From NCBI GenBank assembly GCA_947000775.1, contig CAMQGK010000514.1, positions 2,702,001 through 2,766,000 on the forward strand: a stretch of DNA of 64,000 bases. The letters run 5' to 3'. The position numbers and the translations under genes were made by a program. Under the pieces are notes generated by a model. It searched no databases. It saw only the letters and a program-made list of their open reading frames with translations, and was not told where the DNA came from. Positions 9,301 to 17,538 of this stretch are shown piece by piece; positions within the stretch are counted from its first letter, which is position 1, and the number at the start of each line of letters is the position of its first letter. Source of the stretch: Pterois miles (taxonomy: Eukaryota; Chordata; Actinopteri; Perciformes; Scorpaenidae).

Positions 9301-12300
9301 ACCATCGAGACCGAAGGAACCGGCCTGCTGCAGGTAAGATAAGATAAGATAAGATAAGATGAACCTTTATTAATCCCCGGAGGGAAAGTATAAAGTACGA
9401 AGTGAAGTTACGAACCGACGCAACGCAGCGCCCATCCACAGCTGGCCCGCAGCTGGCCCGCAGCCGGTCCGCAGCTGGCCCGCAGCTGGTCCGCAGCTGG
9501 TCCGCAGCTGGTCCGCAGCCGGCCCGCAGCTGGCCCGCAGCCGGCCCACAGCTGGCCCACAGCTGGTCCACAGCCGGCCCGCAGCTGGTCCACAGCTGGC
9601 CCGCAGCTGGCCCACAGCTGGCCGACAGCTGGCCGACAGCTGGTCCACAGCCGGCCCACAGCTGGCCCGCAGCCAGCCCGCAGCTGGTCCACAGCCGGTC
9701 CGCAGCCGGTCCGCAGCCGGCCCGCAGCCGGTCCGCAGCCGGCCCACAGCTGGCCCGCAGCTGGCCCACAGTTCTGCTTCAGTACTTGTGTTTGTATCTG
9801 CAGGTGGATTTCGCCTCCAGCTGGATCGGTGGAGGCGTTCTGGGTTCTGGTCTGGTGCAGGAGGAGATCCTGTTCCTCATCAATCCAGAGCTGATCGTGT
9901 CCCGTCTCTTCACTGAGAGACTCGCAGACAACGAGTGTCTGGTCATCACAGGTACAGGGGTGAAGATGTGATTGTTGTTAATCAGCAGAAATAAATCACT
10001 ATTGATTATTAGAACCAACTCCAGTTTGTCGTGCTGTCAGGCTCTCAGCAGTTCAGCCGGTACTCTGGATTCGGGGACAGCTTTGAGTGGGTCTGCCCTC
10101 ATGAAGACCGCCTCGACAGGTACAACGACCACAGCCTCCTACAGCGCGTCTGAACCGGTTTGTTGTGTTTCTCACATATGATCAATTTGATGTCGTATTT
10201 GATCCGCGTAGAGACGAGTGGGCTCGACTGAAGAGGCAGATTTTAGCCATCGACGCTCTGAACTTCAAACATGGACGGGACCAGTACAACATGATCAAGG
10301 TCACACGGGAGCTCAACAAGGTGAGGGTTACCGCTCCGTGGATTGGTGCTGTTTCAACAATACGGTATTAATTCAACAATAACACATGACCTAATAATAA
10401 TATAGTAAAAGCCTATACCTGCAAGACCATGCTATTAACAACCACTCTCTGTCCACGTCTTCTTTATTTTTTGAATTATTTTCCATGTGAGCGGTGTGTA
10501 TTTACGCTCTGCACCAGACAGCCGCCTGGCGAGGCGCTGAGCGACTGTTCGCCGCTGAACGCTGAGCGTCTGTTCGCCGCTGAACGCTGAGCGACTGTTC
10601 GCCGCTGAACGCTGAGCGTCTGTTCGCCGCTGAACGCTGAGCGACTGTTCGCCGCTGAACGCTGCTCATTTAGAGGCTTTTTTTCTGGTAGCAGAGAGTT
10701 GAAAAATGTTCAACTTTGGTAAAACTCCACAAACACCAGCCGTCCAAGTGTTGAACAACAACACTGGAGGAGAAATGAATACACAGACCGAGTACTTCAC
10801 CTTCTGCCGCCATTTTTATCATCGCGACCAGACGCGACCGAAGCGTCTCAGCTGATAATAACGCTGCGTCGCATCGCCCTTCTTTGTTCTATATAAAAAA
10901 AACTATAAAAATATGTACAAGAATCAAATATAGAATAGAAGACAATTACAATAAAAACATGAAAAATACTTTAAAAATATGTATAAAAAACATCAATATA
11001 GAGCAGAAGAAAATACAATAAAAATATGAAAAATACTTATAAAATATGTACAAGAAACATATAGAACAGAAGAAAATACAATAAAATATGAAAAATACTT
11101 TTAAGAAATATGTATAAAAACATAAATATAGAACAGAAGAAAATACAATAAAAACATGAAAAATACTTTAAAAATATGTATAAAAAACGTCAATATAGAA
11201 CAGAAGAAAATACAATAAAATATGAAAAATACTTTTAAGAAATATGTATAAAAACATAAATATAGAACAGAAGAAAATACAATAAAAACATGAAAAATAC
11301 TTTAAAAATATGTATAAAAAACGTCAATATAGAACAGAAGAAAATACAATAAAAATATGAAAAATACTTTTAAGAAATATGTATAAAAACATAAATATAG
11401 AACAGAAGAAAATACAATAACAACATGAAAAATACTTTTAAGAAATATGTATAAGAAACTTAAATATAGAATAGAAGAAAAATACTATAAAAATATGAAA
11501 AAATAATCTAAAAAAAAAGTCTATGCAAGAAACAGAAGAGAAGAACAACATATTTATACATACGTACATACATATGGCTGTCACATTGAAGGAGTAATAA
11601 GTAAGTAATAATGATATGATACGCAGTATTATTGCAATTATTTTTTTTCTAGGGCTAAATTACTTAATTCATTCAGATTTTAGTGCTAAATAAATAATCT
11701 TTATTGTTAGGCTTTTATTAGGTATATTGTTGATTGTTAAATTACAATGATGACAGTTGACAAATTAAAATACTTGTTAAATGCAGAACAAATAATAATA
11801 CTGTAAATATATGGCGATATGTACTAATACATATCAGAAATGGTTCAGATGTTCAGTTTCCTGCATAGTTTACAGTAAATCATATTAAATGCTCTTTTCT
11901 TGATCATCCATATCCTTAGTAGTTAAAGGGACAGTGTGTAGGATTTAAATCTATATTTACTTTATATTCATCAAATCTCACGTTCAGAAGAACGTTTGCT
12001 GAGAGTTTTTTACATACTTTATTTTGTGTCCTTGAAGGCGTACTGTGGATTTAAGCCTCATGGCCACCATGAGCCCGACATCGCCACAGGAAAGTGGGGC
12101 TGTGGAGCTTTCAACGGAGACCCACAGCTCAAAGGTACGTTTTCAGTATCTCTCCATCAATCATTCCATTCTTTTATTCATTTTAACATCAAACGAAACA
12201 CTTGCCTTCATGTCCAGCTGTGATCCAGCTGATGGCGGCGGCGAGGGCCAAGCGAGGACTGGCCTTCTTCACCTTCGCCGACGAGGAGCTGCAGCAGGGT

Positions 12301-12540
12301 CTGCAGCAGACGTACCACCTGCTGGTCACAGAGGGAACTACAGTCGGTGAGAGACCTCAGGACATTGAAACACGTTCGCTTGTGACTTTTAAAGTGTTTC
12401 TAAAGTGGTTTTCCTTCACAGGGAGACTGTACGGACTCCTGGAGGACTACTGCGCTGCTCAGCAGGCGTCCAGCGGCTCACATGTGGATCTGTTCGAGTT
12501 CATCAGGAACGCCGTCAGACGCTCCAGGAGTCTGCTGTGA
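3344..12540 (+). CDS. parg: Poly(ADP-ribose) glycohydrolase (PARG), 15 coding exons, 593 aa
   Basis: Hydrolyses ribose-ribose bonds of poly(ADP-ribose). Coding exons: 3344-3685, 4533-4658, 4790-4879, 6770-6841, 6930-7016, 7249-7409, 8331-8404, 8489-8561, 9258-9333, 9804-9951, 10041-10119, 10212-10320, 12038-12134, 12218-12346, 12422-12540 (TGA). All junctions are GT-AG and keep frame. The start ATG has G at -3 and G at +4, two bases after an acceptor. Residues 31-55 are a Ser/Ala low-complexity tract. The helical accessory region spans roughly residues 105-260 and the macrodomain-like catalytic core follows. Catalytic Asp369 and the PARG signature GGG-X7-QEE (residues 376-388, Glu387/Glu388) are present, as is a GCGAF motif near the end. 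The protein is far shorter than the 976-aa human enzyme because the long regulatory N-terminus is missing. The position I align with the human Tyr795 'tyrosine clasp' is Phe427. Teleosts carry more than one parg gene; which one this is cannot be settled here. Confidence 0.93.
3905..4325. mobile_element. TTAA-flanked MITE-like element in PARG coding intron 1
   Basis: The left end is TTAA followed by AGCTGCAGTGG and the right end is CCTACTGAAGCT followed by TTAA. The ends are imperfect inverted repeats (TTAAAGCTkCAGTrG) and each carries TTAA, the target site of piggyBac- and Kolobok-type transposons. The 0.4-kb body has no ORF, so it would be non-autonomous. The superfamily is inferred from the TTAA alone. 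Confidence 0.6.
4322..4525 (+). repeat. TTAAAGG-headed dispersed repeat abutting a PARG exon
   Basis: It begins TTAAAGGTGCAGCATGTCGG and continues with 'gaggttgcagattgcaacca'. The same head recurs at 11923, 13508, 55330, 56561 and, reversed, at 18674. It shares its first TTAA with the end of the preceding MITE, so the two elements sit back to back. The right edge is fuzzy and reaches within about 10-30 bp of the acceptor of the exon at 4533. Confidence 0.6.
5181..6280. repeat. 20-bp minisatellite, 55 units, in a PARG intron
   Basis: The unit is close to ATAACAGACCGTTGCTATGT. Fifty-five units run in strict 20-bp register with base substitutions (ataC/ataA, GTTGCTGTG/GTTGCTATG) but no length change. 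It lies between the exons ending at 4879 and starting at 6770. The short Cys-rich ORF at 5192-5404 is produced by the periodicity and is not a gene. Confidence 0.97.
6670..6703. repeat. Perfect 14-bp inverted repeat with 6-nt loop
   Basis: Arms CACATGCAAGGAAT (6670-6683) and ATTCCTTGCATGTG (6690-6703) are separated by ATACAC. This would form a stable hairpin about 65 bp upstream of the acceptor of the exon at 6770. No known family was recognised. Confidence 0.85.
7399..8286 (+). repeat. 41-bp minisatellite that duplicates a PARG splice donor 22 times
   Basis: The first unit is the real exon-6 end plus its donor (AACTTCTCCAG|GTCAGG, junction 7409/7410). Unit starts fall at 7399, 7440, 7481 and so on to 8260, 22 starts with exact 41-bp spacing. 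The last unit is partial. Every unit keeps an AG|GT donor-like site (mostly CCAG|GTCAGG, some CCAG|GTTAGG). The true acceptor of the next exon is only about 45 bp beyond the array, at 8330/8331. Because 41 is not a multiple of 3 and units carry TAA in some frames, use of a downstream donor shifts the frame or adds a stop. Confidence 0.95.
8690..9130. repeat. A-rich degenerate tandem repeat (copy 2)
   Basis: It has the same word set as 960-1370 and 10890-11540 (acaagaaac, ataaatata, agaagaaaaatac, aataaaaat). It lies in the intron between the PARG exons ending at 8561 and starting at 9258. Confidence 0.7.
9335..9400 (-). repeat. LINE/SINE 3' tail with (AGATA)n microsatellite
   Basis: A run of 'aagat' repeats is followed by 'gaacctttattaatcccc'. 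On the minus strand this reads 'ggggattaataaaggttc' plus repeats, the same tail type as at 24650-24690 and in the family-A SINEs. Only the 3' end of an element is present. It starts immediately after the donor of the PARG exon ending at 9333. Confidence 0.7.
9439..9771. repeat. GC-rich 11-bp minisatellite, 30 units, E-box in most units
   Basis: The unit is CAGCTGGCCCG, with variants CAGCCGGTCCG and CAGCTGGTCCA. The 30 units from 9439 to 9768 stay in 11-bp register. Most carry the palindromic E-box CAGCTG. The array ends about 32 bp before the acceptor of the catalytic PARG exon (9804). Several overlapping ORFs on both strands (for example 9287-9769 minus and 9402-9971 plus) are artefacts of the repeat. 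Confidence 0.95.
9804..9951 (+). CDS. parg: PARG exon 10: catalytic GGG...QEE exon
   Basis: Encodes residues 368-416 plus one base. It starts VDFASSWIGGG and contains the signature GGG-X7-QEE with Asp369, Glu387 and Glu388, which align to the human catalytic Asp737, Glu755 and Glu756. Asn740 of human PARG is replaced by Ser372. The exon ends in phase 1 at a GTACAG donor. Confidence 0.95.
10041..10119 (+). CDS. parg: PARG exon 11: tyrosine-clasp segment, Phe instead of Tyr
   Basis: Encodes GSQQFSRYSGFGDSFEWVC and onward. The human counterpart has TGY at this place, whose Tyr795 closes over the bound ADP-ribose; here the residue is Phe427. The alignment is ungapped from the QEE signature (Glu388 to Phe427, 39 residues in both proteins). 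The exon ends in phase 2. Confidence 0.9.
10536..10664. repeat. 25-bp tandem repeat, about 5 units
   Basis: The unit is close to GCTGAGCGACTGTTCGCCGC plus TGAAC. Units alternate GCGACTG and GCGTCTG, giving a 50-bp higher-order period. It lies in the intron after the PARG exon ending at 10320. A CpG-containing, non-repetitive stretch of unknown origin follows to about 10880. Confidence 0.9.
10890..11540. repeat. A-rich degenerate tandem repeat (copy 3)
   Basis: About nine to ten units of roughly 60-70 bp share words with 960-1370 and 8690-9130. Here units are more alike (acagaagaaaatacaataaa; atgaaaaatact), suggesting a younger expansion. Confidence 0.85.
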
Positions 12541-15316
12541 TTCATCTGAATTTGCACTAAAATCAGTTAATTTTCTTATTTGTAAAGATTGTTGTTAGCA
12601 TTTGTGCCTTAAGTTGATAGTTGACAGTGTAGCGACAGCAAGGAAATGTGAAGCGAGAGATCACCAAAGATCTCCAGCTGTAAGGAAACCAGGGACCTCG
12701 TGGTTACACAGTACAGATGTAGATCTGGTTTTAGATGTGAAGTCAGGTGAAAATGTCAGAAGGGTCCTAACTTTAAAGACCGATCATGCTTATAACGTTT
12801 ACATGCTTTAATATTCAAAGAAACGCTTTATTCTCATACCAGCCGCTCCAGCTCTGCTCTAACTAGCGTTGTTCGAGGGCGCGCCAAACTAGCTGTTATG
12901 CAAATATGTTACTTGGTGACATCACCGCATTATGGGAAAAAAGGCGGGACTTCAGTCGGGGCGTGTTTGTGGAGGAGAGGAACTCCTTTTGGTGTGGACT
13001 TTGCAGACCTTTTATACACAAAATACTCTGTAATAACACACATTTTCACACAGCGCTGAGGGGATAAAGTGCTTTATCTGCAGCAGCTGACTGACTATGA
13101 GTTAGAGACTCATCCCTCACACTAGTTTTGGCTCTAAACTACTTTGTGAATCCCTGTTTGACCAGAAACTGTAACTCCTTACAGCTGGAGCGCCTTGTTG
13201 TTTTGTGAAGACGGTTCCTGATGTATAACGATGGATAATACTGTATTTACATCTCTTGTTGGTAAACCCTGCAGCTTCCTGCTGTCTGAGCTGTGATAAT
13301 GAAATTCAACCAAGATGAGCAAATCAAGGTTTTTATTAACTCCTCTGATCTGGATGCTCACGTCTGGACAGTCAGAGGACTCTGCTCAGAAAGATTAAAT
13401 TAAACTGAAACCAAAGTAATATTCTGATAACACCCCGATCATCTGGTTTTGTTGTTGTATGTAAATATTACAGCTGACAATCAAGTACGCAGGAACGTTT
13501 CAGGGATTTAAAGGTAGTGTGAAGGATCTGGTAGCGTGTAGTGGGGCGGTTACAGATTGTAACCAACTGTCTCTGTTCACTCCTCCTTTACCAAGACCGT
13601 GGTAACATGAACGGCGAGTGTAAAACCGCCGCTGACTTCCCTCAGAGGACGTCCTTACCATGATATGGTGCTGCAGGAATGAGCCCTAAAACCTTGAAAT
13701 GAGTTAGCACGTTTAGTTAGATGCCTGAAATAAGGTCTGTGGTTAACACAAGCTGAAGAGATTTTAATGTTTTGTTCTACAATATAAAATACATAAATGA
13801 ATTTTGAAGCCTTTATGTGTGCTAAAAACGTTGGTTGCTAACAAGACTCTGCAGACCTCTGCTGCCTCACTGTGTTTATCCTGGCACTCACGACCGTTAG
13901 CTTTTTATTTACTGACGACTGCAGTCACGCTTCAGAAATCATAAAAGTGCTGTTTGTTAGTGGAGATTACTTTGCTGAATAAAACATGGAAGTATCATAA
14001 ACATGTTTACCGCAGAGTTTGTTTACTGCAATAATCCAAAACTCAAAGGACCAATCTGATTGGCTTTTTGTTGAAGGAACCAGGGTGATGCTACTGTGAA
14101 GAGGACCAGCTCCCCAGGTCACCATGAAGACCTCTTTCTGGTAACACCAGTCCTCGTTTCTTACATGAAGGTGGATGAGCTTACTGACAGAAGGAGCTCA
14201 GAGTCCACAGGTGAGCAGGAAAGAGGGCAGGTACGAGGTCTGGTTCAGGTGTCAGAGGCTGGAAACCAACAGCATGAAGCAACAAGGACCATCTGTTGAC
14301 TGGCTGGAGAAAAGGACCGGGACATGCTGTTAGTACTGCCGGGGTGATTAGAGCAACAGGAAGCAGGTGAGTCTGTGGGCGGAGCTGGATCTGAACTGAC
14401 AGCCTGAGGACACCTGGTGGACAGGTAGGGAACAGGTCCTTTTCACAGGTCCAGTGATCCAGAACACTGGGCCACCTAGATGGACCAGTATGGAGGACGG
14501 AACCTGCCAAAAAAATATTTTTAAAAAACTGATAAAGTGTGACATGCATTCATAATTCTTTTAATTTGTTTTATATGTAGTTACATTTTATTTTATCTTC
14601 TATGAATTTTGAAATGTATGTATTTATTTTGCATTAACTTTTTATTTATTTATTTATTTTTGCATTTATTTTTAATTGTATGTAGGTATTCATGTTTAAG
14701 TATTATTTATGTATTTATTTTTATGATTTTTTAAGATATAATTACCTTTGCATTTATTTTTATTCATTTTTGTATTTTTTTAAATGTATTTATGTATTTA
14801 AGTATTATTTATGTATTTATTTTTATGAATTTATAAATATAATTGTCTTCATTATTTTATATTAATTTTAAATGTACGTGTTTATATGTGTTAAAGGATG
14901 TGAATATATGAATTCAGAAATATAATTACTTTGCATTTGTTATATTTTTGCATTTATTTTATATTTCTTTCTAAATGTGTGTATTTATTTATGTTCAAGC
15001 ATTTATTTTTTATTTTGGCAGGTTTTGTCCTCCATATAACAGGGCCATAATTTAATAATAATAATTAATTACACCTAAGAAGTATTAGCATTAAAATATA
15101 CTTTAAGTACATAAAGTAAAAAGTACTCTGGGTAATTTAATGTATGAAAATACCTCAGAATTTATTTGTTGATTATATTGTGTTATTAATCTGAATGTGC
15201 AATGTAAAAGTTATTAAATACATGTAGTAAAAGGACAACATTTCCATCGAAACTGTCACAGAAAAGTACCTCAGACTTGTACTTCAGTACAATGTGACGA
15301 TACAAATAGAGAGGAA
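12541..15316. other. PARG 3' UTR and tail-to-tail spacer, repeats
   Basis: No further coding exon was found. It contains a dispersed repeat around 12850-13100 ('aaactagctgttatgcaaat', 'ggtgacatcacc'), a TTAAAGG-headed repeat from 13508 to about 13740, and a T-rich block (tatttattttt) at 14580-15010. The 15085-15305 part is the 'aagtaaaagtactg' teleost repeat. The ORFs at 14096-14299 (+) and 14181-14549 (-) have no recognisable similarity and no splice context. Confidence 0.6.
13508..13740 (+). repeat. TTAAAGG-headed dispersed repeat
   Basis: Begins TTAAAGGTAGTGTGAAGGAT, followed by 'acagattgtaaccaactgtc' and 'cactcctcctttaccaagac'. These blocks recur reversed at 18360-18674. It lies in the spacer between PARG and ogdhl. 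Confidence 0.65.
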
Positions 15317-15359
15317 AATAAAGTCCAACAGCTGTTCACCAGGAACTATAATCTTTATT
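15317..15359. terminator. Opposed poly(A) signals of convergent PARG and ogdhl
   Basis: AATAAA on the plus strand is at 15317-15322 and AATAAA on the minus strand is at 15359-15354. The two hexamers point at each other 31 bp apart in the tail-to-tail spacer. The minus-strand site would end a roughly 2.1-kb ogdhl 3' UTR. The plus-strand site would imply a 2.8-kb PARG 3' UTR. Neither cleavage site is demonstrated. Confidence 0.4.
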
Positions 15360-17417
15360 TATCCAAAACAATAAAACATACAACACTTTATGAAAATAAA
15401 TACATTTTTCAAATGTGAGGAGCAGAGGAATCTCATCATGTCTTCATCTGCAGACACGATGTCGTTTCAGAAACGTCATTTCAAGTATAATCTGGCACGT
15501 TTGGCACAAAGCGACCGTTTACAGTGATGAGGCAGGACGGTGAGTGGACCACGCAGGGGGAAATAAATACAGACCTGAAGCAGAGTACCGCTTCATGAAA
15601 ACTGGAGCTGTAAAAACAAGTGAAGAAGATGAGGTGTGTTTGTGCTCAATGTGACCGTGTGTCACGGCTGAAGTCCCATAAAAGTGCAGAATCGGGTTCA
15701 TCTGTTTCTCTGTGATTTTACACAAGAGACAGACGTTAATGTGTCGTAGCTAGAAGGTCAGACGCAAAGCGCAAAACTTGGCGGGTTACCATCTAGACAT
15801 GGCCATTAATATGTAGAGGGTTGACACAGAAACATTATATAGCCCTATAATCCCTATCATCATTCAGCTATCATCAATCAAAATTACCACTAGTAGTCAG
15901 TAGGTTATAACACAGGGTTGCACAGAGTTCACACTGTAATCCTGTGAATACTGTGTTTACAGGTTTGCCCTGTTTCACTTTCTAGCTGGAGTCAGATGAG
16001 ACGATCGATACCACCGCTACAGCGGCAGCTGGTTAGCTTAGCTTAGCATAAAGACGAAACAGGAGGAAACAGCTAGCCTGGCTCTACCCAAAGGTTTGAA
16101 AAATCTGCCTAGCAGCACCTCTAAAGTTTAGTGTCGAGAAATGACGGTGAGAGGATACAGAAGAAAGCAACAACAGAGATGAGTGGAGATCCTCACTTCT
16201 TGTCCTAAGTGCCACCAGGCGGATGGGGAGAAACACAGTGGACACTGTATAAAGTGTTTTTATTTCTGAGTTACTGTTTTTTGCCGTCTAGTCTAGATGA
16301 GTCACATTTCTAAATTTTTTTTTCTAAGTGAAAAGTCCATCTATCCATCATCTACTTATCCGGGGCCATGGTACGAATACGTGACGTCTCTACTCCGGCC
16401 CACAACCCAAAGGTCATGACCAACGCTGAGGGCTGGAACGTAGACGAACCGGTAAATATTCACCACAACGGTCCATAACTTTCACCATAACTGCTGCCGC
16501 TGCACCGAACCGCCTGTCCATCTCCAGCTCCATTTTACCTTCACTCGTGAACAAGACACAGAGATGCTTGGACTCCCAACCCAGACATCACAAGTCACCG
16601 TTTTGAAAAAAAATTTGGACAAGGAGTTTTGTAAATACATCCCAGAGCTAAGTGGAAATGAGGTGGCTGATAAACGCAGCCAGGCTAGCTGTATCCCCGT
16701 TTTCAGTATTGTTGCTAAGCTAAGCTAACAGATAAGAGAGTAGTATCCATCTCATTTAACTCTCAACAAGAACACAAATATGCTTACTTCCTAAGACGCT
16801 GAATTTTTAAAAATATGTGCATCACAGACCACATTTACATGCCAGAAATATTCAGTTTTCTTCCATTATTCCTAAAAAATCTGAATATTCCTACTAAGTT
16901 GGTTACATGGCTACTGAAAGTAAACATTCCTGTTTACATTCAGCCATTCATACTCTGATTAACCATCTTCTTTAAAAGGTCGGCGGTGACTATATTATAT
17001 TGTCATATTTGTAGTAATAGTGAAATATTAGCATGCATGTAAACGTAGTCACTGTTTTCAACATTTCTTCTGGTTTTAACTATATATAACTAAAGCATTT
17101 TCATTTTTAGGCAACGGATCAATGAATGATTCTGTCGGTGATCACATACAGTATTTTGGTAGATTCTGGATGTGCAGAGCACGCTGACATTATTTTGTAA
17201 TTAAAAGTAAAAGAAAAATTAAAGATAAAACTCTAATTATACAAATAAATTTTGTATAAATTCATACATTATTATACATTATTTTCTATGGTAGTGTCCA
17301 TCACTGTGAACACAAGGTCTTCATGGTAACAGTGTTAGAAGTCATTGTGCGTTTTGCTCGCCCGATAGGGTTGACCGGTCGGTTAGACGGAGGGAGGTGT
17401 ACCAACCGGTAACCCTG
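15335..17417 (-). other. ogdhl: Probable 3' UTR of ogdhl
   Basis: This runs from the stop codon (TAG at 17420-17418) to the candidate AATAAA at 15359-15354. No intron or other gene is apparent. Around 16010-16150 and 16690-16745 it includes members of the 'ggttagcttagcttagcata / aacagctagcctggctct' teleost repeat. The 3' end is inferred. Confidence 0.45.
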
Positions 17418-17538
17418 CTACACTTTTCCTGAGAATGCTTCCAGGTCGAACGCCGTGTCCAGTAAACGCTGCAGCTCCATGAGGTGAGTCGGTTTGTTCC
17501 CGGTAGCTGGAGCTGCTGCAGGGTCACGACCAGCATAC
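17418..17538 (-). CDS. ogdhl: ogdhl last coding exon
   Basis: Reads YAGRDPAAAPATGNK and then the C-terminal LLDTAFDL segment, ending ...FSGKV and TAG. The YxGRDPAAAPATGN block is the conserved C-terminus of 2-oxoglutarate dehydrogenases. The acceptor is CTGCAG at 17539. Confidence 0.95.

Noticed and set aside
9287..9971. Gly/Ala/Pro-rich ORFs up to 189 aa on both strands
   Set aside because: They read through the 11-bp GC-rich minisatellite; the true coding sequence here is the PARG exon from 9804.
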